This document shows, in pieces, positions 1-16,527 of a DNA stretch of 64,000 nt. The stretch lies in contig NC_021677.1 of assembly GCF_000247815.1 (NCBI RefSeq), positions 12,905,661-12,969,660 of the forward strand, written 5' to 3'. Source of the DNA: Ficedula albicollis (taxonomy: Eukaryota > Chordata > Aves > Passeriformes > Muscicapidae). Position numbers and translations under genes: made by a program. Position 1 is the first letter of the stretch, and each line of letters starts with the position of its first letter. The notes below the pieces were generated by a model. That model was not told the origin of the DNA. It worked only from the letters and a program-made list of their open reading frames with translations, and searched no databases.

Positions 1-3000
1 ATGAACAAACAAAAACCAAAAACAAAACCAAGGAAAAAAGAACCAAAACAAATAAACAAACTAAACCCAAGATCTATTATTTCTCATTGCTCTGAAAGTT
101 TCACATTACTAAGAAAAACAAAGCATTGAACTTTGATTGTTGAGGTTTCCTTTTATAGCTCCCAGATAGAAAATATAAACACAAAAAACCTCAGTCTTTC
201 AATTAAAAAGCCGACCCTCAGGTAAGACTGTACAAAACCTGCACCAAATTAACCACACCCCTAAAAACCCAGTGCAGTGATGGAAATGTGCCAGCATCAA
301 TTCAAACCTGCTTCTGAGAGGTGACACCAGTAGGAACAAGGAGGACAAAGGCTTCACAGTTTGGGAATCAGGACTTCAGCAGTCAACAAAAAAACCCAAA
401 GGTTGATTTTCCCACTGCATCCTTTCTGTCACAGCTTGCTAGACTGGGATTCACATTCTATCCTGTTTCTGGAAGTAGTTCAAAGACATATTTAGAAGTC
501 CTATGTTTGTGCATTAGTCACTACGTTAGGTCCACTTCTGCTGTGAAATTCTATAGGAAAAAGCTCCAGCACCCTCACACAATTTCACTTTAACCATGCA
601 GTCCCTGTGCCAGCTGGTGGTACTGTCCCTGTTGTTCACTGCCGGACATAAATGCAAATATTTCAGCCACATCTCTCAGAAAAAGCAGTAAAAACTTCTG
701 TATTTCCAAAGTGTTGTCTATTTTAGACATCTTAGATAGAAAAATGTAATATTTTTTTATTTTTAGCAATGTCATATTTTTAGTATCCATATTTTAATGA
801 AAAGTATTTTCTTACTGAACATTCTAATTGAAGTAGCAAATTAAAATAAATGGCGTTTTCACTTTCTAAAGTGTTCTACTGATCACTTCCTGGTACAATA
901 AAGTCTGAGATGCTACATTTTCATTCTAGGAATTCCAGAAGGATAACTTGCAATAAGCCTTCAAGTGTATTTAATATCAGATTGAGTAGAGAAGGAAAAT
1001 TCATTAGATACATGTTCTTACTGAACTCAAAACACTACTGTCTACAGCATTCCCAACTCAGAAGACTCAAAACTTAGTCTAAAAATGTTAGTACTCTTAC
1101 AAAGCAAAGTAATCCACAGGACAGCTGTCTTAGTAGCTACAACTGCAGATGTGAAGTTTTAACCTGTATTTTTAATCATATTCATTTTACACCATGCCCT
1201 GTTCATAGTAATACAACTCAATGAAGAGTCCCACTGTTCTTTTAATTTGGTAGCCAGAGGAGTTTGCATAAATCTTTGGTCATTCTGAATGGTAGGGAAG
1301 GCATTACTGTAAAAAGATCAATATAATAACATTATTTGAAGCCCATTACTTCCCCTATTTGAAACATCACCAGTTGTTCCCTATCCATTTCTGAAGTGAC
1401 AGACACTAAACCAGAAAGTATCTTATTAAATTCTTTTGAAATAAAGCATAAATATTAACCTATCAATCATATCTCTCCATTTTTTTACCACAGATGCAGA
1501 ATTTTTTTACTAGATTTTACATAGATAACAGAAAAAAAAAATTGAAAGTTAATCTTGCTTAGTGCACATTCTGAATATAAAACTTATCTTGGGTACATTG
1601 TTTGGCAATATCCTTTTCTTTTAACCTAGTGTGAAAAGATGAAGCTTTGGAAAACATAGCACATTTCAGCAATCTGCTCTCTGCAGATTCCCTGGAAATC
1701 TGCTGCCTCTGTAAGCAATGTGTAGATGGCACTGCCATCCCCTAGCCCAGGACTAACCAGGAGTTGGAGGTTATAGTGAACACCCTTTTTCTCAAAATAG
1801 GCCCAAGTGCTATTCAGAATTCCTATCAGCTGTGGAAATGAGGACCAAACACAGCACTGAGATCAGCTCAGTTCTGAGGCAGAGCTAAACCAAGAAACAC
1901 CTACAAGTATTTCTTGGTTTGCTTCAACCTAGTCTCTCCCTCATTAAAAAGCAACCAACCAAACAAGCCCAAACTACAAACAAACAAACAAACAAAAACC
2001 CAAACACACATTAAAAAGTCCAATACAACATCTGGTATATATTTTACCAAACCTTTCCTGACAGCAGTCACACAAGAGTCACAAGCAGGGACAAGAAGCC
2101 AACATTGCTGAACATCTTCTAACCATAATTGTCTGGATACAGCAGAGCAGGGGAGAGAAGAGAGCTGGGAAAGTGAGAAGCAAGGGCTGATGACAACAGA
2201 AGCTTGGTTAGGAGCTCATGCAGATGCAAGATTTTTCAGATATTTCCTCTCCCACAGGTACTTCCTTCTCTTTTCAAGGGAAAAGCTGCAGTACCACAGA
2301 ATCCACCATGTGGTGTCTGTTAGCAAATGTTGACTTTTTCATGGCAACTGGTGTAGGTACATCTAGATTGTGTATTTAAACATCACAGTTTTGTTTTCAT
2401 TTCTTGCAAGAAGCATTTGACTGAGGTTAATGTTTTATATCAACAGAGTAAAAATAGCTAATTCTGGGCCCAAAGGTCATACACATCAGCACAACTTGAG
2501 TTCTGAAGTGCTTTTAACCTTGATTTTTCCTTGTATGCCAGGTCCTTTAAAATATACAACACATTTAACCTAGTCTCACAAGCAAAGGGGAGAAAGAAAA
2601 AAGAAACCAAAGATGTTTTCACTGTCTTCTGAAGACCATAATCATTTGACAAACACAGAGATCTGATTGTATTTGAGGCAACACTTGCCAGGAAATACAT
2701 GAGAGAAATACAATTCACTTTAGAAAAAGGAATACAAATCAGAACTATCAAAAGACAGAAAAGAAAAAAAAGAAATAAAAAAAAAAAGACGTCTTCCCCA
2801 TCTGATTCATTAGATTTTTGGCACCCCAATTAAGTTCTGACAAGCTAGTATTCCAAGCACAGTAAAATATTGTTGTTCCACTAGGCTTGCTCCAATGTTT
2901 AGTCATAAGATCCATACAATAATAACAGAACAGTGGCCTATCTTGACCAACAGTACATTAGTTATTATCTGCAGCACAAACACCTACCACTTTATACTAA

Positions 3001-3964
3001 CATTTTGGCAGTTAATCTAAACATAGCACTTAAAGCTACATCATAATTTTGAGATCTAACTGGGTCATTTTCCTTCCAGCTGGCACCAGTAAAAAGTATT
3101 TTATAACAAAAAAGTAAATGAAACTTTTTTACAAGGGCTTTTTTTTTTTTCCCCTGCTCTTTAATGGCAGGAGCACAAGTATGACTTCAAGCACACACGA
3201 CACATTTTTCAAGGCCTGTTCGTGGTGATGCTAAGTGAGTGAATTACAATAAGATTTATTGTGCAGCGCTGGATGTCTGATTTTCCATCCACTGCTGGGA
3301 GCTTCAGTTGGTGGGAACTAACAGAGGCTCCTATTATGTACAGCCTGGTTCAAAATGTGGGTTTGGTGCAAACTCAGGCACAGGAGCTTACTGCACATGC
3401 TGGCATGGAGAAAGTTGATGAAAAGAGGGGGAAAAAAAAGTTTTTAAGTGACTTCTTAAATATTTGGTAACCCATTCTTTCTACAAATTGTTTAGTGAGA
3501 AAGGAGGGAGAAGAGTGACAACAGATTTACCTGTAAAAATGGTGCCATAATGTACAGATATAAAACCAGGTAACTAATAGCTTATTGTTATTGTAGCTGG
3601 ATCCCCTGCTGACAGGGTTCAAAGTGAACAGGAGCTCACCAGAAGTGTTCTCAATATTTTACTTGCTCCATCCTTATTTCTTTTTTTTTTCTCTTTCCCT
3701 TCCCCCCCCCTTCCCCCATAGGTATTGGAAACACAAGTCCCTCTTTAAACAACTATCCACAGACTTCTTTTCCTCACCCTCCTCTACCTAATTCTGGCTT
3801 TCTCAAATGTTCCACATACACACCCAGCTAGCTGACCTGATATATAGCCCATGCAAAGTGAAGGTGGACAGAGGAAATACAGGAAGGAAAAAAAAGAGAA
3901 GACAAAACCAGAACAGACACAACAAGAAAAAGCAAAATCCTGGAGAAGAGAAAATAAGTGAGAC
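1..3964. other. Intergenic sequence, no gene seen
   Basis: AT-rich sequence downstream of SOX6. It begins with an A/C-rich low-complexity stretch (1-60) and contains CAAA-type repeats (about 1970-2000), A-rich runs (2760-2790) and a pyrimidine tract (3670-3716). Open frames are short, unsupported by domains or splice signals. No transposon recognised. Confidence 0.75.
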
Positions 3965-5745
3965 TATGGAGCTCAGAACTACCATCAAGATATTAATTAA
4001 GGATATGAGAGGTTATCAGGGATGGATGGAGAGCTTGAAGGAAGGAAAACTTAGAAAGAAAAAAATTAGGTAGGAATGGAAAAACCAGTTTGAATAATGT
4101 AGTTGGAGGGTGCAAGCACAGACTAAATGACTTATTCAGAGTAGAACTGCTATGTGTCTTGCTGAGCCACAAACAAAACGTTGTTTCGATAGCTAAGCAC
4201 CTCCTCTCAGATATGTAACTGGAGACAAACTCCACTGCCACTTTTTCACTTCCTTGGGAACAGCTTGTCAGGGGAATCTTCTTTACACAGTCTGCTCCAC
4301 AACTTGCACTCAGGAAAAGGCATTTTGCTTTAATGATGCAAATCAAGCCAACAGTGAAAAACCCTCAATAGTCCACAAACCTGATGTTCTTTCTCATTGG
4401 TTTGAAAGACTCATATATCCAAACACAGCGTGATGCCCCAAGTTCATAGTACTGAGTTATGAACTGGCAATAATACCTTTTCCTGTCCTTTGGTTTATGT
4501 TAGGTACTGTTTACTACCCTCAAAAAATCTGCTTCTACTCTAAAATTTGATGTCATCTTTTCAATTTTCTTAAGGGTGTTGGTTCACCCTCTAGAACCTA
4601 CAGTGTAGTTCCTTAGCCTCACACGGGATGGCACTGTTAAAATTAGTCCTCACACACCAAATCTCTGCTCCACTCTGGCTCTTTGTGGGCAGCAGATTCA
4701 AGGCTTTATTCCCCAGAATTGTATTTATCCCCCACAAACTGACATCACATATTTTTTATGCCTGGGCACTCATTATATTTTTACCTTGTATCAAACATGG
4801 AAAAGCAGTACCCATAAATGTATTAATGCTATGTTGTGATTTTTTGAAGGTTTGGCAGCAGAGGGGAGAAATAAAGAGTTTGGGTGCAGTATTATATTGT
4901 GGCATTTCATTCTCTCCAGAGATCTATAATTTTATGCATGTTGAAAAAAACGTTAAGGAAACTTAATGTATGGAACATAAGGAACCAATTTTCTTCCTTA
5001 AGGAATAATAAAAAAAATAAGTTAAAAAAAACCAAAAACAAACAAAACAAAATAAAACAAAACCACACCTTCAGGCCATAAACATTAAAAAATATCATTC
5101 CAAGTTAAACCATCCAGCTAAATAGAATGCAGAATAGAAAGAGCAGAGAGAGTTAAGGAATAACCATTAATTTTTGTCTCTCTCCTCTTTGTAGTCACAT
5201 GTCTCCTAATTGTCACTCAATTGATTAGCACCCTATAATTTTATGGCAATTTGACCATAAATTCTAAATATGAACAACAGCAGATTGACTCCCTCATCCC
5301 ATTGAGTCAGAATACAGGACATCACAAAAGTTTTAATTGTTGTTAGGTAAGTGCAGAGAGAGAACGAGATCCAAAAAAGGCAGGTAAAGTACAGTCAGAG
5401 CCCACAATAAAGCTAAGTCTCCAAAACACAAGCTTTCTTCAGATTTCTGCTGTCACACCGTTGCCAAAAATCCCCTTCTGATGTCTAATCAAGAACCAGC
5501 TCAGGCACAGGCAGGGTAGCAAGGGTGACCCTGCAAGTGCCATGCAGAGAACAGCCTGGTATTGTGCAGCACTGCTGACACAGAAGCATGGCTCCAGAAA
5601 CAGCCTTTACCTGTGGGTGATATTTAAAAGGAAAACCCACACAGACCCTTTCAGAGGCCTTTAGTACAACATACACATTGTGTGGCCTGTAGTCTGGAAT
5701 GGCACATTATATAATGCAGTGCCAGACAGGCTTCTCAGCACTTAG
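3965..5745. repeat. Large tandem duplication, copy 1 (1781 bp)
   Basis: This block is repeated head-to-tail at 5746-7526 with a constant offset of 1781 bp. I count about five single-base differences, four in the first 130 bp and one near 4429; the remainder reads the same. It begins TATGGAGCTCAGAACTACC and ends CTTCTCAGCACTTAG. The bases flanking the unit do not match the other junction, so there is no microhomology. All open frames inside occur twice for this reason and none looks like a real protein. Confidence 0.95.
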
Positions 5746-7526
5746 TATGGAGCTCAGAACTACCATCAAGAGATTAATTAAGGATATGAGAGGTTATCGG
5801 GGATGGATGGAGAGCTTGAAGGAAGGAAAACTTAGAAAGAAAAAAATTAGGTAGGAATGGAAAAACCAGTTTGAATAATGTAATTGGAGGGTGGAAGCAC
5901 AGACTAAATGACTTATTCAGAGTAGAACTGCTATGTGTCTTGCTGAGCCACAAACAAAACGTTGTTTCGATAGCTAAGCACCTCCTCTCAGATATGTAAC
6001 TGGAGACAAACTCCACTGCCACTTTTTCACTTCCTTGGGAACAGCTTGTCAGGGGAATCTTCTTTACACAGTCTGCTCCACAACTTGCACTCAGGAAAAG
6101 GCATTTTGCTTTAATGATGCAAATCAAGCCAACAGTGAAAAACCCTCAATAGTCCACAAACCTGATGTTCTTTCTCATTGGTTTGAAAGACTCATATATC
6201 CAAACACAGCATGATGCCCCAAGTTCATAGTACTGAGTTATGAACTGGCAATAATACCTTTTCCTGTCCTTTGGTTTATGTTAGGTACTGTTTACTACCC
6301 TCAAAAAATCTGCTTCTACTCTAAAATTTGATGTCATCTTTTCAATTTTCTTAAGGGTGTTGGTTCACCCTCTAGAACCTACAGTGTAGTTCCTTAGCCT
6401 CACACGGGATGGCACTGTTAAAATTAGTCCTCACACACCAAATCTCTGCTCCACTCTGGCTCTTTGTGGGCAGCAGATTCAAGGCTTTATTCCCCAGAAT
6501 TGTATTTATCCCCCACAAACTGACATCACATATTTTTTATGCCTGGGCACTCATTATATTTTTACCTTGTATCAAACATGGAAAAGCAGTACCCATAAAT
6601 GTATTAATGCTATGTTGTGATTTTTTGAAGGTTTGGCAGCAGAGGGGAGAAATAAAGAGTTTGGGTGCAGTATTATATTGTGGCATTTCATTCTCTCCAG
6701 AGATCTATAATTTTATGCATGTTGAAAAAAACGTTAAGGAAACTTAATGTATGGAACATAAGGAACCAATTTTCTTCCTTAAGGAATAATAAAAAAAATA
6801 AGTTAAAAAAAACCAAAAACAAACAAAACAAAATAAAACAAAACCACACCTTCAGGCCATAAACATTAAAAAATATCATTCCAAGTTAAACCATCCAGCT
6901 AAATAGAATGCAGAATAGAAAGAGCAGAGAGAGTTAAGGAATAACCATTAATTTTTGTCTCTCTCCTCTTTGTAGTCACATGTCTCCTAATTGTCACTCA
7001 ATTGATTAGCACCCTATAATTTTATGGCAATTTGACCATAAATTCTAAATATGAACAACAGCAGATTGACTCCCTCATCCCATTGAGTCAGAATACAGGA
7101 CATCACAAAAGTTTTAATTGTTGTTAGGTAAGTGCAGAGAGAGAACGAGATCCAAAAAAGGCAGGTAAAGTACAGTCAGAGCCCACAATAAAGCTAAGTC
7201 TCCAAAACACAAGCTTTCTTCAGATTTCTGCTGTCACACCGTTGCCAAAAATCCCCTTCTGATGTCTAATCAAGAACCAGCTCAGGCACAGGCAGGGTAG
7301 CAAGGGTGACCCTGCAAGTGCCATGCAGAGAACAGCCTGGTATTGTGCAGCACTGCTGACACAGAAGCATGGCTCCAGAAACAGCCTTTACCTGTGGGTG
7401 ATATTTAAAAGGAAAACCCACACAGACCCTTTCAGAGGCCTTTAGTACAACATACACATTGTGTGGCCTGTAGTCTGGAATGGCACATTATATAATGCAG
7501 TGCCAGACAGGCTTCTCAGCACTTAG
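5746..7526. repeat. Large tandem duplication, copy 2 (1781 bp)
   Basis: Second head-to-tail copy of 3965-5745. Divergence is roughly 0.3%, so the event is very young, or it reflects two haplotypes placed in series by the assembler. Confidence 0.95.
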
Positions 7527-8419
7527 GTTCAAAAACAAGCGCTAGACATAGCACATCCTTGATGTCAGGGCCTTTTTTGGCCAGCAGGAAGGGGGTATGG
7601 AAACTCAGTGCTATTCAAAATGGCCCTTAGCATCTGTCCTTTGACAGCAGCAGGCTGGAACTGCATTTTCTTTAGGAGTATCTTTACCCAGTTTGGTATG
7701 AGAGCTAACGGCAGCTGCAACCCTCTTCTCCACTTATTTCTCAGTTTAAGAAAACATCACATTATGCTTGAGGAACAGGACTTCTACTCTCAGGAAAATT
7801 CCTTTGAAATGCCATCAGAGACCTTTGAGAGATACTGATTTGGCACAAGGCATGCTATGGAGGACATGATTATATCAAGCATCCAATGTATTCACATCAC
7901 CAAAGCAGGCAAATGGAGACAAACTCCAATTTTACCACCCTTCTTTCCTGTAGGCTGCCACCCTCTCTCCTCTCAGCCTTTTTTCTCCTTAATGGATGCT
8001 GCAACACCCAGGAAAACTGCCATCCCATGGCAATGACACAAGGAAATCTGGCTGTACTCATGTCTCTCTAGACTGTACATATCTTGCCCCTTAGCATTGT
8101 TAAAACTCGCCCAGAGCACAAGAGAGGGAAAATAAACAGGTGAAAAGTGCTGCCCAGATGCAAACACCTTCACAAAGCATTCAGCTTGTTCAGATCAGCA
8201 TTTTGGGGCAATATTCTCCTCCAGGAGCTCTACCACAGATCTCACAGAGAGTCCTGGACTTCAGCATGCAAGAGAGTTTTGTTCTCAGTGAGAGGAAGCA
8301 GAAACATTTCCAGCAGAGAAAAACTGCTGCCCAAAGCTGAGACCTGAAAGTGTTTATTGTTCATTTTCCAAAAACTTCAAGCATCTTAAGGCTAAGACTT
8401 TCAAAGGAGCCTAAGAGAA

Positions 8420-8458
8420 TTAGGTACTTCTAAACCTATTAGGTAGTTCTAAACCTAT
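8420..8458. repeat. Short direct repeat, 19-20 bp unit
   Basis: Two adjacent copies of TAGGTA(C/G)TTCTAAACCTAT, differing at one base, followed by a partial CTTCTAAATAT. Confidence 0.8.
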
Positions 8459-8850
8459 AACTTCTAAATATAAAATTTATACACCTCTTTTTTTCATGTC
8501 TGCCCTGAAAGATATTTAAGGTGGCAATTTTCCCTTTAATTTACTATTCTCAGGCTTGGTGCTTTATTTTTAGTGGGCACTATGGAAGATAAGACAGATT
8601 CCTCAGTCGAAGCCTTTCTGGGCTTACCACTGTGGTGGCTTGGTAGGACCAGAATTTCTCTTAGCAAGTTTTCAATCTTCTTTAAGTCATTTGTACTGTA
8701 AACTATTGTCTTTTCTTGAGAAAATTAACCCAAAACTCCGGAGCGGAAGAAGAATCCATCATTCAGAAATACAAGCAGATTAAATTCCTGATTAATATGA
8801 AGTAAAAATCCCAAGATCCATTAGCCTAACAAGAACCCCATTTGCAGCTT

Positions 8851-9044
8851 AAAACAAACAAACAAACAAAAATGTGAGAAATTGCACATCTGTTCCCACC
8901 AGCAGCAGTAAAAGCCAGGAGCAGGCTTGCACCCAGATAGCTACATTTTAAAACAAACAAACAAAAGTGTGAGAAATTACACATCTGTTCCTACCAGCAG
9001 CAGTAAAAGCCAGGAGCAGGCTTGCACCCAGATAGCTACATTTT
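8851..9044. repeat. Tandem duplication, 95-99 bp unit
   Basis: Copy 1 is 8851-8949 and copy 2 is 8950-9044. Each starts with an AAAC-type microsatellite, then GTGAGAAATT, and ends CCCAGATAGCTACATTTT. They differ by a few bases and by the microsatellite length. Confidence 0.93.
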
Positions 9045-11224
9045 GGGTGCCAATATTCTATTAATTACATTAAAAATGGAAAAACAGAAACCCTTCTGCC
9101 TTCTTCATTTAGCTCACAACCACCTTTTTCCTATTTTTTCTAGAAAACGAGTGTTTTTCCATTTAAAAGGTGAGAGCCACTCTGTAGTTACAAGTGGTAC
9201 TTTTTGACTTTCTTAATACAACCCTGTGGCTACAATTAACACAACGGATAAATAGCAGATCAAATTAAGGTCTGATCCTGTTTTACTTATAGGTGCAATC
9301 CTCACAATAAATTGCAGGTTAAGCTGTTGGAGGTAAATGAGGAGAGGTGGAAAGCATGCCTGAATTTTAAGTGTTCAGACATTAAAAGCATGTGTGAGAG
9401 AGAAGATAAGCAAATATCTAGACAGAAAATTTGAAAACTTTAGGAAGCTTTAGTGATTATTCAGAGATTCCAAATGCAGCATGTTTTGCACAAAGATTTA
9501 AGAAAAGGTAGGAAATTTGGGGGTTGTCTGTATGAGTTATTTAATGATACTTTTATCCTTCACTTGGGAATAACATTTTCAGAAAAGAATAATAACATGA
9601 TTTTTCTTCTCATTATTTCAGAATGCTTTATGTTCATTTCAGAACCCCACTGTCTTTGAAGTTTGGGGAATAAAGGAACGCAGATTGTTTCCATGCCTGG
9701 TCTTATTGTTGTGGAAATCCACTACTTTACCCCATTAAAAATGAATAAACAACTGAACCAATTTGAAGTTCTCCACAACCTGTGATTTTTTGCAGGCATC
9801 TTAAGGCTACATATTGTCTGATCTATTCTGTTTGCAATTCAGTCACAAACTCCTTGCAGTACAAGAATCAAAACATTGCAAAAGAACTGTCTCTAGGCAT
9901 GATCAGCCTAAGGGTTTTCAGGGAGGGATTAATGAAGGAAGGCAGCTTTATGAATCATTGTCTGAGGCACCTAACATCTAATATGGATCCTAGGAATGTG
10001 TCTAGAAAAATCCTGTGCACTTACTGCCAAATTCTGAAGGAACTGTCCTCTTCCTATTATTAATTATCAAATTTTCTCTGACTGTTCTCATCCTTTCACT
10101 AGTGAGTTACAAGAGGAAGAAAAACTGTTTTTCCTGTCACCGTCCTGAGGTCTTTTTGAAGGCACTTTGCTTCCAGCACCACCTTGGGAGTCACTGCTTT
10201 TGCCCTGTGCTCCTCACATCCCTTCCCAGTGACACAATCCCTCTGCAGCCTCTCCCAGGGGCTGCCCACAGCTCCAGCACCAACACCCTCAGCAGATGTG
10301 ATGCAGTAAATTCTGTAAACACTCCCTGCTTCCCCTCAGGTCACCATGAACCCAGAATAATCCATTTGAGAGGGACTGGAGGCCCCATGAGAGGATGCAA
10401 TGCTGTATTTGCCCCTTGTTCCTCTGCTGTCGCTGCCCTGTGGGAGGACAGGGTGGAGAGGACGGAAGGAATAGTGGTGGGGAGGGAGTCCAGAGGGGAG
10501 CTGAGGCTCTGCAGGGGTGGCAGCCCTGTCCCAGGGCACCAGGGATGCCAGCAGCCCCTGCCCTCTGCCCTGCTGCCATGGGCTGGACTAAGGCTGGGCA
10601 TAGTCACCAACTTCCCCACAGAGGGGTGGGAGCAGCTGGTGGTTTCTAGGAGTTGTGCTAACTTCCCCATAATTTTGTAATTTTAGAGGACCCCCTTAAA
10701 TAACTGATGGATTGCAAGCACAGCAAATGAACATTAAACCACCTATCATAGAATAAAAGGGCCATTAATCTTTTGGGAACTATTTCGCATTCACACTGGT
10801 ATACACAGAAGGGAACTGGTGCCACTCTTAGCACAGATTATTGCAGCTCAGCACAATAACATTTTGTGAATATTCATACTTACTCGTTTTCCTTGAAATA
10901 AGATCTTTTTTTCCTCAAAATAATCTAAAGCTGCTAGGACATTTCATGCTTCTCTCCTGTAGCTGGTGTTACATAAAGTCATATCAGTGTTAGGGGGATT
11001 CTGCAGACTGTTCACAGCAAAAGCTGATCCAAATAACATCATACAAACTAACTTTCCCTCATTTATTTCCTTCAACCCATGTTGTAGTTGTCAAAACCAG
11101 AAGACCTTTCTAGTTTCTACAGTAACACTCCACGAAATAGGTGTCTTGTACCTAAAGGTTTTTCCAAAAGCCCTTTTCCCTGCATGATCTCTCAACACGT
11201 GGCAAAAGACTTGCATTTCTTTTT

Positions 11225-13913
<2,689 letters not shown>

Positions 13914-14973
13914 TCACTTGTTTGCTGCTTCCAGCGCAGCAGAGCCCTCCTGTGATGACTGGAATAACCATGGTAATTGAGGAGCTTATTTATTACTCAT
14001 CCAGCCCAGTGCTACCTTTCCCTTGAGGTGACCTGGTGCAAACATTGTGTTATGAGCCAGATTTCTGAAGGCTGAGGTGACCATTTGGAGTGACCAGACC
14101 AGCACAGGGAAGGCAGCGAGTTGGTCAGAGGTGCTGCTATCCACAGCTCCAGGAAAAGCAAATGTGCTGCTCTTGCTCTTTGGGTTAGCCCCCAACACAC
14201 TGCTTGTCCAGAACATTGCTGCACTTGTGGAGACAGCCCTCTGTCCTGCATGGTAATCAGTACATTTTTTTTTTTTATTGATGCCTAGAGATGTCACGTG
14301 AACAGTTTGTGTCTTACTGCTGCAGGAAGCAGTGGCTTTTTGTAGCCATTGCCCAGTTTGCTTTTTATTGTAGCTGTGTAACAATCCATCTGTCAACATC
14401 AGTGTGTTCAAGGTTACTGATCAGTACAGCTGCAGATTCCAGTAAGAAAAAGGAGAAAAATCACATGGTAAGAGGCATGTGTGGGGAACAGAAGAAATAA
14501 ATAGGATTAAGTTGCACAAGTCAATATTTATGAATTAATCCACTACAACAAGTTGGTCATAGTCCTCATTACCATCCACTGTTGACTTTGAAGCATTCCA
14601 CCACACAGATTCGTAGTGCAGAATGTCATTTTTAGGAAGTTCATCTATGATGTTTTCTCCAAGGAAGAAAGGATTCTGTCCCACTTGGATGTTTCAGGGT
14701 GGTTTGTGCACCAGCTGAAACTTGACTGGAATCTGACGCAATGTACAACCAAAAGGCTCTGCCACATTCCTCCTTCAGTACAGTATGCTTCAATGTAATT
14801 TATTATTTTCCTGTGAGGACCATGACTAATTGCTAAGTCAGAAACAAATCACAACACAGCAACGGCAGCAATTTACAGGCATGGCAATATGGCAACTATA
14901 GGCTTGTTGTTTTTAACTTTGGTTAGTTTGTTTAAAGTTCTGTGCAGCAGAAGAGGGGAAGGCAAGGAAAGAA
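13914..14973. repeat. Nested tandem duplication, copy 1 (1060 bp)
   Basis: It begins TCACTTGTTTGCTGCTTCC and ends GGCAAGGAAAGAA. It is repeated at 15047-16155 with an offset of 1132 bp, later 1182 bp because copy 2 carries an extra 50 bp. Only a few single-base differences are seen. The open frames inside occur twice and are not recognised as proteins. Confidence 0.94.
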
Positions 14974-15046
14974 TCACTTGTTTGCTGCTTCCAGCGCAGC
15001 AGAGCCCTCCTGTGATGACTGGAATAACCATGGTAATTGAGGAGCC
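14974..15046. repeat. 72-bp junction repeat between duplication copies
   Basis: An extra copy of the first 72 bp of the duplicated unit lies between copies 1 and 2. The motif thus occurs at 13915, 14975 and 15047. The third copy differs by a few bases (CTTCAAACG versus CTTCCAGCG; CTGCGATG versus CTGTGATG). Confidence 0.92.
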
Positions 15047-16155
15047 CACTTGTTTGCTGCTTCAAACGCAGCAGAGCCCTCCTGCGATGACTGGAATAAC
15101 CATGGTAATTGAGGAGCTTATTTATTACTCATCCAGCCCAGTGCTACCTTTCCCTTGAGGTGACCTGGTGCAAACATTGTGTTATGAGCCAGATTTCTGA
15201 AGGCTGAGGTGACCATTTGGAGTGACCAGACCAGCACAGGGAAGGCAGCGAGTTGGTCAGAGGTGCTGCTATCCACAGCTCCAGGAAAAGCAAATGTGCT
15301 GCTCTTGCTCTTTGGGTTAGCCCCCAACACACTGCTTGTCCAGAACATTGCTGCACTTGTGGAGACAGCCCTCTGTCCTGCATGGTAATCAGTACATTTT
15401 TTTTTTTTATTGATGCCTAGAGATGTCACGTGAACAGTTTGTGTCTTACTGCTGCAGGAAGCAGTGGCTTTTTGTAGCCATTGCCCAGTTTGCTTTTTAT
15501 TGTAGCTGTGTAACAATCCATCTGTCAACATCAGTGTGTTCAAGGTTACTGATCAGTACAGCTGCAGATTCCAGTAAGAAAAAGGAGAAAAATCACATGG
15601 TAAGAGGCATGTGTGGGGAACAGAAGAAATAAATAGGATTAAGTTGCACAAGTCAATATTTATGAATTAATCCACTACAACAAGTTGGTCATAGTCCTCA
15701 TTACCATCCACTGTTGACTTTGAAGCATTCCACCACACAGATTCGTAGTGCAGAATGTCATTTTTAGGAAGTTCATCTATGATGTTTTCTCCAAGGAAGA
15801 AAGGATTCTATTTTTAGGAAGTTCATTTATGATGTTTTCTCCAAGGAAGAAAGGATTCTGTCCCACTTGGATGTTTCAGGGTGGTTTGTGCACCAGCTGA
15901 AACTTGACTGGAATCTGACGCAATGTACAACCAAAAGGCTCTGCTACATTCCTCCTTCAGTACAGTATGCTTCAATGTAATTTATTATTTTCCTGTGAGG
16001 ACCATGACTAATTGCTAAGTCAGAAACAAATCACAACACAGCAACGGCAGCAATTTACAGGCATGGCAATATGGCAACTATAGGCTTGTTGTTTTTAACT
16101 TTGGTTAGTTTGTTTAAAGTTCTGTGCAGCAGAAAAGGGGAAGGCAAGGAAAGAA
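15047..16155. repeat. Nested tandem duplication, copy 2 (about 1109 bp)
   Basis: Second copy of 13914-14973. It contains its own internal 50-bp tandem duplication at about 15771-15870 (starting TTTTTAGGAAGTTCAT), absent from copy 1. This makes three nested levels of duplication. Confidence 0.94.
15771..15870. repeat. 50-bp tandem duplication inside copy 2
   Basis: Two adjacent 50-bp copies beginning TTTTTAGGAAGTTCAT and ending AAGGATTCT, with one C/T difference. Copy 1 of the larger unit has this only once. Confidence 0.92.
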
Positions 16156-16504
16156 GAGACATGAGAACTGTTTTGTCTCATTTCTACTCACTAAAAATCC
16201 TTCTGAGATTATGTTGCTACCAACAGCACTTCCTGCACACAGAATTGACAGTATTCAGCGTGTATTGTCAAATTAGGTTGGTTATCATGCATGTCTTTTA
16301 CAGCATACGGTGTTAACAGATTTCAGAGGCTGATACATGCCTTCAATAAACTGGAAAGGCATGGGCTAAACATAAGAGCTGTAAAATTCAGTCACCAAAT
16401 TTACAGGAGGCCAGCTGAACAGGCCTAGTTGCATTTTCCCCTCATGGTCAGTTTTCAATACTAAATTCAAAGGAATAAGGGGTGCACAGAAGAAGTCACA
16501 CACA
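16156..16504. other. Intergenic spacer beyond the SOX6 3' end
   Basis: No gene or repeat recognised. It would lie just downstream of SOX6 cleavage if the distal poly(A) signal is right. Confidence 0.5.
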
Positions 16505-16527
16505 CATCTCATAAAACAAAATTTATC

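Noticed and set aside
4628..4966. 112-residue frame repeated at 6409-6747 with identical sequence
   Set aside because: Identity comes from the 1781-bp duplication of noncoding DNA, not from coding constraint; no domain recognised.
10015..10680. 221-residue plus-strand open frame and overlapping minus-strand frames
   Set aside because: Open in several frames on both strands in a GC-rich patch, no recognisable domain, no intron/exon logic or promoter; best explained by low stop frequency.
13986..14411. 141-residue minus-strand frame repeated at 15118-15543
   Set aside because: Repeated only because of the 1.1-kb duplication; crosses low-complexity T-runs and shows no known domain.
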